A stretch of 64,000 nucleotides of DNA, from positions 2,480,118-2,544,117 of the forward strand of contig NC_016627.1 of NCBI RefSeq assembly GCF_000237085.1, read 5' to 3'. Below the pieces are notes generated by a model. That model was not told where the DNA came from, did not search any database, and was given only the letters and a program-made list of their open reading frames with translations. Of this stretch, positions 19,101 through 28,666 are shown one piece after another; the stretch's first letter is position 1, and each line of letters starts with the position of its first letter. The translations under genes and the position numbers were made by a program. The stretch is from Acetivibrio clariflavus DSM 19732. Lineage in GTDB: Bacteria; Bacillota; Clostridia; Acetivibrionales; Acetivibrionaceae.

Positions 19101-21961
19101 CCGAGTTTCAATCCTTATTTTACTGGATGTTCTACTTCAACCAAGAGAGATTTAAACAAGAAAAATACAGGTTATTGAAGTTTCAATCCTTATTTTACTG
19201 GATGTTCTACTTCAACAAACACAAAGCGGCGGGGTTGCTTGCAAAAAGCACAGTTTCAATCCTTATTTTACTGGATGTTCTACTTCAACTAGATAATTCA
19301 CAAGAAAAAGCAAAGGTTGAAAAATATTGTTTCAATCCTTATTTTACTGGATGTTCTACTTCAACTGATTACAGAAATGGGATACAATGCAATAGCAGAA
19401 GATAGGTTTCAATCCTTATTTTACTGGATGTTCTACTTCAACGGGTTGCCATTAAGTGTAAAGATGTCCGTTTATGCAGGGTTTCAATCCTTATTTTACT
19501 GGATGTTCTACTTCAACTGAGCATTCTGCAACCAAATGAATGGAAGATACTCAAGTTTCAATCCTTATTTTACTGGATGTTCTACTTCAACTATAGATTG
19601 GTTTGAGTTATATTTAGATGATATTTGTTTCAATCCTTATTTTACTGGATGTTCTACTTCAACAAAAATTACGGAAAAAAAGAGGTTACAATATCTGGGT
19701 TTCAATCCTTATTTTACTGGATGTTCTACTTCAACTAATATAACAGGCATATTTACAGTGAGTACGGGCAGCTGTTTCAATCCTTATTTTACTGGATGTT
19801 CTACTTCAACCGGGGGCGTGAATCTATGTAAAGCCATCATGGCATGTTTCAATCCTTATTTTACTGGATGTTCTACTTCAACACCTCTCCATATTTTTGT
19901 AATATTCCTTGACCATATTGGTTTCAATCCTTATTTTACTGGATGTTCTACTTCAACTAAATTCGACCATGCGATTTGTTACTGGATCTCCAGCGTTTCA
20001 ATCCTTATTTTACTGGATGTTCTACTTCAACACGATAAATTTGCTCCTGCTCTTTCAACAAGCAGAGTTTCAATCCTTATTTTACTGGATGTTCTACTTC
20101 AACCTTAACCTGCTCGACTGAGAACATCTCGGCTGGAAGTTTCAATCCTTATTTTACTGGATGTTCTACTTCAACGTTTTTTTAGTTTCGTCATAATTGC
20201 CATATTTAATAGTTTCAATCCTTATTTTACTGGATGTTCTACTTCAACGCCAACAACGTAAGCAAAGGAAATTATTTCTTTGTACCGTTTCAATCCTTAT
20301 TTTACTGGATGTTCTACTTCAACTTGAAGAAACTGCTAAAAATTTGATTTCTACATTGTTAAAGTTTCAATCCTTATTTTACTGGATGTTCTACTTCAAC
20401 TACTAACAGAAAAACACCTGATTTTACAAAAATTTTGTTTCAATCCTTATTTTACTGGATGTTCTACTTCAACAATGCTTCGTGAAACCTCACAATTTCG
20501 GTACCTTTATGAGTTTCAATCCTTATTTTACTGGATGTTCTACTTCAACGCTGACATTTACAATTTTATACAGTTGGCAAATTGGAGTTTCAATCCTTAT
20601 TTTACTGGATGTTCTACTTCAACAAGGAGTGAGTATAGCAATAAATACAGCACTAGCAATTGTTGTTTCAATCCTTATTTTACTGGATGTTCTACTTCAA
20701 CTGCACAAGAGATAAGAAGGTATCTTATAGACTGTGACGTTTCAATCCTTATTTTACTGGATGTTCTACTTCAACACAACTGCGCGCATCATTATCTCAA
20801 TCAAACACCTCAGTTTCAATCCTTATTTTACTGGATGTTCTACTTCAACTTGGTATACAAAGGAAGTGGAAGATGACGGAGAAGTGTTTCAATCCTTATT
20901 TTACTGGATGTTCTACTTCAACAACATGCAACATATAACAAGGTTTTAGCAGAACAATTGTTTCAATCCTTATTTTACTGGATGTTCTACTTCAACCCCC
21001 TCAATAATCTGGGTAATCTTTTCGTTTCCTTAGTGTTTCAATCCTTATTTTACTGGATGTTCTACTTCAACAAATAGATGTACTTTATATTGATTTAGAA
21101 GCTCAATAGTTTCAATCCTTATTTTACTGGATGTTCTACTTCAACACAACCTATTATATATAATAGGTTACGCGTCCATAAGTTTCAATCCTTATTTTAC
21201 TGGATGTTCTACTTCAACACCCACAACAAAGAAAAGATTTTTTCGCAAAATCACGTTTCAATCCTTATTTTACTGGATGTTCTACTTCAACTCTATGTTG
21301 CCACTCTCATCAGGATCGGCCTCGCAAAGTTTCAATCCTTATTTTACTGGATGTTCTACTTCAACTGGATATAGGGCTGTATTAAAAGATGTTGTTAACG
21401 GAAGTTTCAATCCTTATTTTACTGGATGTTCTACTTCAACGCTCATTGCTTTCGCTTCCCTACATGAACTCAAAAAGTTTCAATCCTTATTTTACTGGAT
21501 GTTCTACTTCAACTTGACCTGATGATTGTACAGTTTTATTCCAATGTAGAGTTTCAATCCTTATTTTACTGGATGTTCTACTTCAACAGCAGCTCGTCAA
21601 AAAGAGCTCGAAGAGCTCCGCCAGTGTTTCAATCCTTATTTTACTGGATGTTCTACTTCAACTGTATGTAGAACTTGATGCGAAAGCACGTCAATTGTAG
21701 TTTCAATCCTTATTTTACTGGATGTTCTACTTCAACCCTTCGATATTTCCCTGCACTTCCATATTTTCTCAAGTTTCAATCCTTATTTTACTGGATGTTC
21801 TACTTCAACATTAATATGAAAATTCCATCATAATTATTGTAACATAGCAGTTTCAATCCTTATTTTACTGGATGTTCTACTTCAACTTTTCTCAGGCTTA
21901 TAATATCTACGAACATTATCACGAGTTTCAATCCTTATTTTACTGGATGTTCTACTTCAAC
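16128..21961 (-). CRISPR. CRISPR array: 79 repeats, 78 spacers (type I-B repeat)
   Basis: The repeat is 37 bases long, with spacers of 35-41 bases. Counted by eye, repeats begin at 16128, 16201, 16276 and so on to 21925. Read on the minus strand each repeat begins GTTGAAGTAGAAC and ends GGATTGAAAC, so the crRNA handle is ATTGAAAC and transcription runs from high to low coordinates. Repeats 1-11 (16128-16906) read GGAAG where repeats 12-79 (16943 onward) read GGATG on the plus strand. Repeats 1 and 2 carry one further change each (near 16145 and 16219), as expected at the old end. Several plus-strand open frames cross the array only because repeat plus spacer often adds up to a multiple of three. 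Confidence 0.99.
18056..18353 (-). repeat. Tandem duplication of two repeat-spacer units
   Basis: The 149-base block 18056-18204 (two repeats with a 39-base and a 36-base spacer) is repeated exactly as 18205-18353. Two spacers therefore occur twice in the same order, most simply explained by unequal recombination between repeats and not by fresh acquisition. Confidence 0.97.
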
Positions 21962-22231
21962 AGTCCGCGAAGCTTAATCCTTCATACCTCAAGCCTTACA
22001 AGCTTTTTTTGACGGACTTTTTTTGAGCTAATTTTATTGCAAAACACAATTTTTTCATATAAAAAATCACATTTTTTAATCATCAACACAAGCTTATAAC
22101 CCCCAAATTTCAATACTTACAAGCCTGTGACTTCAAATTTCCCAATAATTTTGCATCCACATATTTCCATATACCCATCTCTTTCATTTTTAACATATCA
22201 CAATTTAACTATATATTCAACTTCTCTGTTC
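21962..22231 (-). promoter_or_regulatory. CRISPR leader region
   Basis: This AT-rich, repeat-free stretch adjoins the last, least degenerate repeat on the side from which the array must be transcribed. Next to the repeat are nested inverted repeats: AGTCCG (21962-21967) with CGGACT (22013-22018), and AAGCTT copies inside them. Homopolymer A/T runs follow. I could not pick a convincing -35/-10 pair. The upstream DUF115 gene ends at 22232 in the same direction without a clear terminator, so read-through into the array is possible. Confidence 0.75.
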
Positions 22232-24094
22232 CTATTCCTCCATAAATCTCCTGATTTTTTCAAGGCTTTCCTCCAATATCCTGTTCTGCTCCTTAATTGC
22301 ATTTACAAATACAGGCTTTATATCCCTATACTCCGTCAACACTTTAGTTGCCCTGTCCACTTCTGCTTTTATCAAAAAGAACTCTATTTCAATCAAATTC
22401 TTTAAAAGCGACGGATAGATGGGTGAGTTGATAACCTTGTCGGAAAGTTCCTTTATGGAATTTACCGTTCTCTCATATTCCCTTCTATTCTTTCGAGGAT
22501 CACAAATATCATTTTCAATTAAGTTTACCAGTTTTAGCTGTTCTTTTGAAAGCTTGTCCAGCTTATCCATCTCCATAGCGACAAATTGCAAATATTCCTG
22601 AACACCATTGCCTATAATGTCTCTAAATCTGCTATTGTTATGAATTTCTTTTATATCCCTTTCTAAATACTGCTTTTTAAACTGATATTTATCCATTACA
22701 TTTGCCAAAGTATCATTTTTGGCATATTCAATATTCAAACCGCCCTCTGTAGCATTTATTATTTCAACCCTTTGTGCTACCTTTTCAAAATATCCCTCAA
22801 ACCAGTTTTTCATCGCCAAAAATGCCGGTGTGGTGTAGACATCATTGCCGTAAATATCCTTAACTTTAACATAAGTACCTTTGTTTTCCCTAATTCTTTC
22901 CGAAAGCGCTCCCGGTTGCTGGTTTGCATAATTGCTTTCATCGGTAAAGGCCAAATCCTGACCCACCAGTATTATCGGGTTGCATCCCATTTTATAAAGT
23001 ACATCAAAACAAGTATTTGCAACCGAAGGACCGCTTAAGAAAAAGTCCGACTTAATGTTTTGGCGTTTGAAAAATTCATTGGTATACAAGTCCATCGGGT
23101 AATTCATTAAAAACTTGGGACCTTGATAGCTTCTAAGAGATTTGGGAGAAACCTGGTTTGAATACAGAAAATATATGTCTTTTGCGGTTACTCTTTCGTG
23201 AATTCTTCCTTCATTTTCCCCTGCGTCTATTCCCATCATAAAATGAGGAGTTATACCAAAGTCCTGAAGAACAGTTACCGCTGTGCCGGCAGCCATAATT
23301 ATACATTTATCTTTCAGTTCCTTAAGCAAATGGACATTTTTTTTGAGGGAAGGCCCTGCCGATACCAGTATTGCCGGCACTCCCTTGAATCTACCGATAA
23401 GCTCTGCAGCATTGGAAGCCTCAGCAATTAAATTCAGATTTTTTATATTGTTATGAACCCACAGTTCACCGAATTTTCTCCTTGTTAAAATATCCACAGT
23501 AAAGCTTTGAGCCATTTTAACAAAACGGTCTCTTAAATCTTCCCATATTTGAGGAAACAACTCTGCATATACTTCCAAAGGTTCTAATTGTATCCCGCCT
23601 TCATCGGTATTCCAAAAGAAAGTACCGATTTTGCCAAGGATTGTATCCTTATCCTCATCCACCAAAATCTCTGCCTTTTCAAACAAAAACTCCAGATTTC
23701 TTACGCAAATAATCTGATAAAAGAGGTCAATATTAGGCTCTATTATCAATACTTTTTTGTTCGGAAAGCTGGTTATCAAAACTTCCAGATGGAATGCCAT
23801 TCCTATTCCAAAGACAATATCAACGCTATTGGACGGGTCCACGTATCTGTCAATCCAAGCATAAGCTTCATTTATTGGGTCTTCATGGTCGCAAAGCACA
23901 TAGTCTTTTCCCAATGTTCTGACAGCAATGTTAATAACCAGATCATCCTGACGGGCAAGCAAAATCCTTTCAATGGATTTATTTTTTGAAACATAGTTGC
24001 CTTTAATGTAACTGTCCATTTTTGAATAAAGATGAGGCTGGTACTTTTTCATTATCTGAAGGTTTTTTTCCAAAACATTATTCATCGGTATCAC
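22232..24094 (-). CDS. DUF115 / motility accessory factor (Maf-like) protein
   Basis: This 620-residue protein of the DUF115 (MptE-like) family includes flagellin glycosylation factors (Maf). The central domain has VFGIGMAFHLEVLITSFPN and the hallmark ILVSAGPSLKKNVHLLKEL, then GTAVTVLQDFGITPHFMMGI and GMGCNPIILVGQDLAFT-like text (YKMGCNPIILVGQDLAFTD) typical of the sugar-nucleotide handling fold. The C-terminus is helical. No flagellar genes are nearby, so the substrate cannot be read from context. Maf proteins transfer nonulosonic acids to flagellin; DUF115 also includes enzymes of other roles. The family is clear, the function inferred. Its start at 24094 (ATG) lies 59 bases after nrdR and may belong to the same transcript. 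Confidence 0.8.
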   Translation of the reverse strand: MIPMNNVLEKNLQIMKKYQPHLYSKMDSYIKGNYVSKNKSIERILLARQDDLVINIAVRTLGKDYVLCDHEDPINEAYAWIDRYVDPSNSVDIVFGIGMAFHLEVLITSFPNKKVLIIEPNIDLFYQIICVRNLEFLFEKAEILVDEDKDTILGKIGTFFWNTDEGGIQLEPLEVYAELFPQIWEDLRDRFVKMAQSFTVDILTRRKFGELWVHNNIKNLNLIAEASNAAELIGRFKGVPAILVSAGPSLKKNVHLLKELKDKCIIMAAGTAVTVLQDFGITPHFMMGIDAGENEGRIHERVTAKDIYFLYSNQVSPKSLRSYQGPKFLMNYPMDLYTNEFFKRQNIKSDFFLSGPSVANTCFDVLYKMGCNPIILVGQDLAFTDESNYANQQPGALSERIRENKGTYVKVKDIYGNDVYTTPAFLAMKNWFEGYFEKVAQRVEIINATEGGLNIEYAKNDTLANVMDKYQFKKQYLERDIKEIHNNSRFRDIIGNGVQEYLQFVAMEMDKLDKLSKEQLKLVNLIENDICDPRKNRREYERTVNSIKELSDKVINSPIYPSLLKNLIEIEFFLIKAEVDRATKVLTEYRDIKPVFVNAIKEQNRILEESLEKIRRFMEE

Positions 24095-24153
24095 TCATTT
24101 CAGTGTTATTTATGTAAAAACCTGCAAATCCATCTGCATAGGCAGTAAAAATC

Positions 24154-24609
24154 CTATTTTTCCTTTAACAGTTTACGCAATTCGTCCATAAAAGTATTTA
24201 TATCTTTAAACTGCCTGTAAACCGAGGCAAACCTTACATAAGCAACCTCATCCAGTTCTTTCAGCCTTTCCATAACCATTTCGCCGATGGTTTGAGAAGT
24301 TACCTCCCTTTGAAGCGAGTTATGCAACTGCAATTCAATACTTTCAACAAGGTGTTCCAAATCATTAACGGAAACAGGCCTTTTTTCGCAAGCCCTTAAA
24401 AGACCGTTCATAAGCTTCTCCCTGTCAAAGTGTTCCCTGGTTTTATCCTTTTTTATAACCATAAGCGGCAGACTTTCTACCTTTTCATATGTCGTAAAGC
24501 GTTTTTGGCACTTGGAACATTCCCTTCGTCTTCTAATAGCAGTCCCTTCATCGGTAGGTCTCGAATCGATGACCTTATCCTCAATAAAACCGCAATACGG
24601 ACACTTCAT
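24154..24609 (-). CDS. nrdR: Transcriptional repressor NrdR
   Basis: This 151-residue protein has the full NrdR layout: an N-terminal zinc ribbon [17 protein letters not shown] and [12 protein letters not shown] (four cysteines as two CxxC pairs), then an ATP-cone domain starting [16 protein letters not shown]. NrdR senses dATP/ATP and represses ribonucleotide reductase genes. The start ATG at 24609 follows a GGAGGGGG site. No ribonucleotide reductase gene is in the window. About 225 bases upstream (24610-24835) hold no gene. Confidence 0.96.
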   Translation of the reverse strand: MKCPYCGFIEDKVIDSRPTDEGTAIRRRRECSKCQKRFTTYEKVESLPLMVIKKDKTREHFDREKLMNGLLRACEKRPVSVNDLEHLVESIELQLHNSLQREVTSQTIGEMVMERLKELDEVAYVRFASVYRQFKDINTFMDELRKLLKEK

Positions 24610-24835
24610 AATGCCCCCTCCTCTTTTGTTTTTTATTTATCCTTTGTTTTTTCAGTACCTTCCCTAAAAAATTAATAATGAAGCGAAGACAAGCTTTCAG
24701 AAATGATTACGGCAAATTTCGTACATATTCCCGAGTATATCAAAACAAAATCTTTTTACATAATCCAGTTACTATTATATTATAATATCTAGGAATATTA
24801 AATCAAATTTATTTAATTTAAATTAATTTGTCCAA

Positions 24836-25105
24836 TTAATAGCTTCCCCTGTAATCTCGGCGCATATCCCTTTCATCAAATTCAACCAATATAATATCTT
24901 CACCGATTTTCTTGATTTTACTCCAGGGTATGACATAGTAGTTATCTTTTCCGAAGAAACTAAAGAGCCTGCCTTCTGCCGGTATCACAATGGCATCCAG
25001 CTTTCCGGTTTCAAGATTGATTTCCACATCGCAGACAAATCCAAGTCTTCTTCCGTCGGAAATATTAATAACCTCTTTCTGTCTGAAATCCGATGTCCTG
25101 TTCAT
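24836..25105 (-). CDS. YlmC/YmxH family PRC-barrel sporulation protein
   Basis: This 89-residue PRC-barrel protein contains RQKEVINISDGRRLGFVCDV, AIVIPAEGRLFSFFGKDNYYVIPW and IKKIGEDIILVEF. The same block defines the YlmC/YmxH family found in spore formers. I choose the ATG at 25105 because GAGGTG lies seven bases upstream; longer frames to 25168 have no site. It follows sigG after a terminator hairpin and probably has its own promoter. The molecular role of the family is not established; PRC barrels usually mediate protein or RNA contacts. Confidence 0.88.
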   Translation of the reverse strand: MNRTSDFRQKEVINISDGRRLGFVCDVEINLETGKLDAIVIPAEGRLFSFFGKDNYYVIPWSKIKKIGEDIILVEFDERDMRRDYRGSY

Positions 25106-25168
25106 AACCCCACACCTCATAAAACTAATATAATCAATACTATAATATATGAATTGTCTGCAATTCAT

Positions 25169-25233
25169 ATGAAAAAACCAGATATCAACTTAAAAAGCAA
25201 TGATTTTTTAAGTCGAATACCTGGTTTTTTCAT
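25169..25233 (-). terminator. Rho-independent terminator after sigG
   Basis: An outer stem ATGAAAAAACCAG / CTGGTTTTTTCAT (25169-25181 and 25221-25233) with an inner A/T stem (25188-25196 with 25204-25213) forms a long symmetric hairpin between sigG and the ylmC-type gene. The T-run is part of the 3' arm. Confidence 0.8.
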
Positions 25234-25274
25234 AGATTTTTGAAACAGATATTTATGCGGGGAGGCACTAAATT

Positions 25275-26048
25275 TTAAATATATTTTCGCATATGTGTAA
25301 GTGCTGTCTTTTCAAGTCTTGAAACCTGTGCCTGCGAAATTCCGATTTCTTCTGCAACTTCCATCTGCGTTCTTCCGTCAAAAAATCTTAAGTTCAAAAT
25401 CAGTTTTTCCCTGTCATTTAGCTTTCTCATTGCTTCATTCAGTGCAATGCCTTCGAGCCAGTTTTCATCATTGTTCTTTTCATCTTTTACCTGATCCATA
25501 ACATATATGGCATCGCCGCCATCATGATACACAGACTCAAACAGTGAGATGGGGTCTTGTATTGCATCCAATGCAAACACAATTTCCTCCTTGGGTATTC
25601 CCAATTCCTTGGAAAGTTCCTCTATAGTCGGTTCCTTTGAATTTTTGTTGGTCAAGCGTTCCTTCGCCTGAAGAGCTTTATATGCAATATCTCTCAACGA
25701 CCGGCTGACACGGATTGAGTTGTTGTCACGCAAATATCTTCGTATCTCGCCGATTATCATTGGTACAGCATAAGTAGAGAATTTTACGTTTTGATTTACG
25801 TCGAAATTGTCTATTGCTTTAATAAGACCTATGCAGCCGACCTGGAACAGGTCATCGACATATTCACCTCTGTTGTTGAATCGTTGTATGACGCTTAATA
25901 CAAGTCTCAGATTTCCCTTAATAAATTCCTCCCTTGCCGACTTGTCACCTTTATGCATTCTTTCAAATAGAGCTTTTTTCTGTTCGTTGGTTAAAACTGG
26001 CAGCTTTGATGTGTTTACACCGCATATTTCAACTTTATTGACTAGCAT
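25275..26048 (-). CDS. sigG: Forespore sigma factor G
   Basis: This 257-residue sigma-70 family factor starts with the nearly invariant sigma-G N-terminus (NKVEICGVNTSKLPVL). Region 2 has GNLRLVLSVIQRFNNRGEYVDDL-type text and NVKFSTYAVPMIIGEIRRYL; region 4 has TQMEVAEEIGISQAQVSRLE, the -35 recognition helix-turn-helix. It directs late gene expression in the forespore. The true start is the ATG at 26048 with a GGGAGG site seven bases upstream; a longer frame to 26153 adds 35 residues not found in the family. It is preceded by a sigma-F/G-like promoter and lies downstream of sigE, as in most Firmicutes. Confidence 0.97.
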   Translation of the reverse strand: MLVNKVEICGVNTSKLPVLTNEQKKALFERMHKGDKSAREEFIKGNLRLVLSVIQRFNNRGEYVDDLFQVGCIGLIKAIDNFDVNQNVKFSTYAVPMIIGEIRRYLRDNNSIRVSRSLRDIAYKALQAKERLTNKNSKEPTIEELSKELGIPKEEIVFALDAIQDPISLFESVYHDGGDAIYVMDQVKDEKNNDENWLEGIALNEAMRKLNDREKLILNLRFFDGRTQMEVAEEIGISQAQVSRLEKTALTHMRKYI

Positions 26049-26083
26049 AGAATAACCTCCCGGCAGTAAATTGAAGTCAGTAT

Positions 26084-26112
26084 CATTATTGCCACGGAGG
26101 TCATTTTTATAC
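26084..26112 (-). promoter_or_regulatory. Sigma-F/sigma-G type promoter of sigG
   Basis: Minus-strand GTATA (26112-26108), 14 bases, then GGCAATAATG (26093-26084) fits the forespore sigma-F consensus GywTA / GGnrAnAnTw except for the last base. The start would fall near 26077, about 30 bases before the sigG ATG. In Bacillus sigG is first transcribed by sigma-F. Confidence 0.6.
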
Positions 26113-26216
26113 TGCAAAAAAGCATACAAAATTTTCTCAAAAGACCTTGACAAGCCCGTTACTTATTGGGAGAACTAGTTTTTAATTCTATTGTTAATTT
26201 ATTACAATTTGGCATT

Positions 26217-26951
26217 CTATACCATTCTGCTTATTTCTTTTTTCAACCTGCTTATTATCTTCTTTTCCAGCCTCGATATGTATGATTGGGAAATACCAAG
26301 CATGTCGGCTACTTCCTTCTGAGTTTTTTCCTCTCCTCCGTTGGAAAGGCCAAACCTTAACTCCATAATCTTTTTTTCCCTCACGGACAGTTTTTTCATT
26401 GCATTGTTCAAAAGTTCCTTATCCACTTCATCCTCAATACTTCTGTGAATCAAATCGTTTTCAGTTCCTAAAATGTCCGATAAAAGCAGTTCATTTCCAT
26501 CCCAATCTATATTTAAAGGTTCATCAATGGATATTTCCGTTTTCATCCTGCTGTTTCTTCTAAGATACATCAGTATCTCATTCTCAATACATCTGGAGGC
26601 ATAGGTTGCAAGCTTAATGTTTTTACCGGGATTGAAGGTATTAATTGCCTTAATCAACCCTATTGTACCAATGGAAATTAAATCTTCCACTCCTACTCCC
26701 GTATTTTCAAATTTGCGGGCGATATACACCACAAGTCTTAAGTTTCTTTCAATCAAAATCGTTTTAACTCCATATTCCTTTTTTTCCAGCTTGCTAAGCA
26801 AATAGTTCTCCTCTTCACTGCTAAGCGGGGGTGGCAGCGCTTCACTTCCTCCGATATAATGAACCGGAAATCTTTCATGTATTTTGAACCTTTTCAAAAA
26901 ATTTATGTACTTGATCCAAAAAAAAAGTCTTGCCTTCTTAAGAAGAATCAT
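26217..26951 (-). CDS. sigE: Mother-cell sigma factor E precursor
   Basis: This 244-residue sigma factor carries a hydrophobic/basic N-terminal pro-sequence ([20 protein letters not shown]) that tethers pro-sigma-E to the membrane until SpoIIGA removes it. The mature part has [40 protein letters not shown] and [18 protein letters not shown] (region 2) and [20 protein letters not shown] (region 4). Sigma-E is the first mother-cell sigma factor. The start is the ATG at 26951 with a GGGGGAAGG site. It lies 39 bases after spoIIGA, forming the usual two-gene operon. Confidence 0.97.
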   Translation of the reverse strand: MILLKKARLFFWIKYINFLKRFKIHERFPVHYIGGSEALPPPLSSEEENYLLSKLEKKEYGVKTILIERNLRLVVYIARKFENTGVGVEDLISIGTIGLIKAINTFNPGKNIKLATYASRCIENEILMYLRRNSRMKTEISIDEPLNIDWDGNELLLSDILGTENDLIHRSIEDEVDKELLNNAMKKLSVREKKIMELRFGLSNGGEEKTQKEVADMLGISQSYISRLEKKIISRLKKEISRMV

Positions 26952-26990
26952 TATTCCTTCCCCCTTCAGTTTTTGTCTGATTTTATTAAT

Positions 26991-27887
26991 TTACACCAAA
27001 TCCGGGCTTAGAAGTGCATTATAATTTTCGCCTTTGGAAAGAGCTTTGTTATAAATGCCTACAATCACATCGGTTACCCCCTTCCTTTCATTTTTATCTC
27101 CAATTTCTATATAATCCGGTTTAAAGCCTATCAAGATTCCGTTTTCCTTTCCCAGTGATGTAAAAGGAATTATCCTGAATCTTGAAAACCATCTGGAATT
27201 AGATACAATCTTTGTTACCCTCACCAAGTCATCCTCTTTCGATTCTTCAAAAATATTCTGAATTTCCTCAGGTAAAATACTTTTTATAGCATTGAACTCC
27301 ACTACAATGACAGGAGAATGGGTAAGGGGGTCAAACAATGCATTGCCGGTATCAACCAATGCCGACAAATTAATGATTCCATTTTCAAAGGCAATTTTCA
27401 AAGGTAAAAGCAGCCTGTCTTTAACCAATCTGCTCTGTATGATTTCCCAGAATATTTTGACTATAATACCTACCGTTGCAACACACAGAACCATAACCGT
27501 CCACTTTGAATTCCAGTAGACATAGAAGAATCCGTCCCTTATAAATCCGCCGCTATGATTGAAATATAAAAAGGCAAAACCGGCACCGGCAAAAATAAAG
27601 GTTGATATATAGAACATTACCATAGTCTTGAAGAAGGCAGTAAAGCGCTGGAATGAGAAGGCAATTGCTACAATGGCAAAAGAAATTGCTATTTTCGTAA
27701 TCGTAGTGTAATACACATCAAGTGAAGGATAAACTACCAGGAACGCAACATAAATCGCACCCACAAAGGCTGCCAAAAACAGCCTCAGATGAGATGTTTT
27801 ATTCTTTGAAAACTTGGCTGTCATTAAGAGAATCAAGTAATTCATAACGATATTTTCAAGTACCAACACATCAAGATATATTTCCAT
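26991..27887 (-). CDS. spoIIGA: Pro-sigma-E processing aspartic protease SpoIIGA
   Basis: This 298-residue protein has five or so membrane helices in the first 160 residues and a C-terminal cytoplasmic protease domain. The catalytic loop is ALVDTGNALFDPLT, the DTG of a retroviral-type aspartic protease. It cleaves pro-sigma-E in the sporulation septum when signalled by SpoIIR. The start MEIYLDVLVLENI at 27887 is preceded by AGGGGGTG about 8 bases upstream; a frame to 27905 lacks support. It is co-transcribed with sigE from a candidate Spo0A-controlled promoter 167 bases upstream. Confidence 0.96.
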   Translation of the reverse strand: MEIYLDVLVLENIVMNYLILLMTAKFSKNKTSHLRLFLAAFVGAIYVAFLVVYPSLDVYYTTITKIAISFAIVAIAFSFQRFTAFFKTMVMFYISTFIFAGAGFAFLYFNHSGGFIRDGFFYVYWNSKWTVMVLCVATVGIIVKIFWEIIQSRLVKDRLLLPLKIAFENGIINLSALVDTGNALFDPLTHSPVIVVEFNAIKSILPEEIQNIFEESKEDDLVRVTKIVSNSRWFSRFRIIPFTSLGKENGILIGFKPDYIEIGDKNERKGVTDVIVGIYNKALSKGENYNALLSPDLV

Positions 27888-28053
27888 ACACTTCACCCCC
27901 TGCAAGTGTACATGCTGTCCGTTTAAAGTTACATAAACCCTCTATAATCAAATACTATTAACATATATGCAAGAGCATGTTTTTTTATTCCACTTTTTAT
28001 TAAAGAAATTTAAAAATAAAATAAAAATTAAAGTTGTCCCGAAGTTCATATTA

Positions 28054-28087
28054 ATTATACAAATTGCCCTATATATAATTTGTCAAA
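28054..28087 (-). promoter_or_regulatory. Spo0A-type spoIIG promoter with long spacer
   Basis: Minus-strand TTGACA (28086-28081) and TATAAT (28059-28054) are 21 bases apart, too far for ordinary sigma-A use. A perfect 0A box, TTTGTCAAA on the plus strand (28079-28087), overlaps the -35. A second near-box TGTTGAA lies at 28094-28100. The Bacillus spoIIG promoter has the same oddity: consensus elements spaced 22 bases and 0A boxes at the -35. The intergenic interval 27888-28235 holds only this and the divergent promoter at 28181-28209. Confidence 0.7.
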
Positions 28088-28180
28088 CCCCACTGTTGAA
28101 AAAAATTATCCTTTGAAAAAAAATGTTAGTACTCATTAAAGCAACATCTTATTGCTCTTTCGTACCGTTCTAAAAAATCC

Positions 28181-28209
28181 TGTTCAAAATGGAAAAATCA
28201 TGGTATACT
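28181..28209 (+). promoter_or_regulatory. Extended -10 promoter of the coiled-coil gene
   Basis: TATACT (28204-28209) preceded by TGG gives an extended -10; the -35 at 28181-28186 (TGTTCA, 17-base spacer) is weak. The gene's ATG is 27 bases downstream. Confidence 0.45.
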
Positions 28210-28235
28210 ATTATCTAATGAAGGAGGTTCGTATC

Positions 28236-28550
28236 ATGGAGGAAAAAATATTGCAAGCATTAGCTGAATTGAGCAATCAATTTGATAGTCTCAGAAAAGA
28301 TGTAAACAGCAAGCTTTCAAACTTGGAAAACAAAGTTGATGCTCTGCAAATTCAAACCAAAGAAAATACCGAAATATTAAAATCCCTAGTACACTCAGCA
28401 GAAGTAAACAAAGCTGAACATGACAGGATGGACAATGATATAGCACATATCAAAGGCGAATTGGAATCCATCAGAGAAATCTTAGTAAAAGTTGGAATAG
28501 TTACATCCAGTAACTGGAATGAAATAGATAAGTTAAATGCAATTAAGTAA
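28236..28550 (+). CDS. Small coiled-coil protein of unknown function
   Basis: This 104-residue hydrophilic protein is predicted coiled coil from about residue 5 to 90. Heptad-like leucine/isoleucine spacing runs through ILQALAELSNQFDSLRKDV, SKLSNLENKVDALQIQ and IAHIKGELESIREILVKVG. There are no cysteines, signal peptide or membrane segment. I start it at the ATG at 28236, which has a perfect AAGGAGG site; frames starting earlier (28152) overlap the promoter. It is the only plus-strand gene between spoIIGA and ftsZ and ends in a shared terminator. It resembles the gene at 40772-41173 in length and opening residues (MEEKI / MENKL). I do not recognise a function. Confidence 0.75.
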   Translation: MEEKILQALAELSNQFDSLRKDVNSKLSNLENKVDALQIQTKENTEILKSLVHSAEVNKAEHDRMDNDIAHIKGELESIREILVKVGIVTSSNWNEIDKLNAIK

Positions 28551-28615
28551 ATTTCCGGATATGTTCTATATATTTATTTTTCAATTCATTAAAAATACAA
28601 TAAATAAAAATACAA

Positions 28616-28647
28616 AAAGAGCAGAAAGGTTACCCTAACTGCTCTTT
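28616..28647. terminator. Bidirectional terminator between coiled-coil gene and ftsZ
   Basis: AAAGAGCAG (28616-28624) pairs with CTGCTCTTT (28639-28647) around a 14-base loop, with A-run on one side and T-rich sequence on the other, so it can serve both converging genes. Confidence 0.8.
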
Positions 28648-28666
28648 ATTATATCCATTCAATTAA

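Noticed and set aside
15741-21522. Many plus-strand open frames rich in NPYFTGCSTST or LFYWMFYFN repeats across the array
   Set aside because: They are translations of the CRISPR repeat in three frames; repeat plus spacer is often a multiple of three, which keeps frames open. There are no ribosome sites and no codon conservation.
26049-26153. Longer sigG reading frame
   Set aside because: The extra 35 codons cross the sigma-F-like promoter and ribosome site and are not found in sigma-G proteins.
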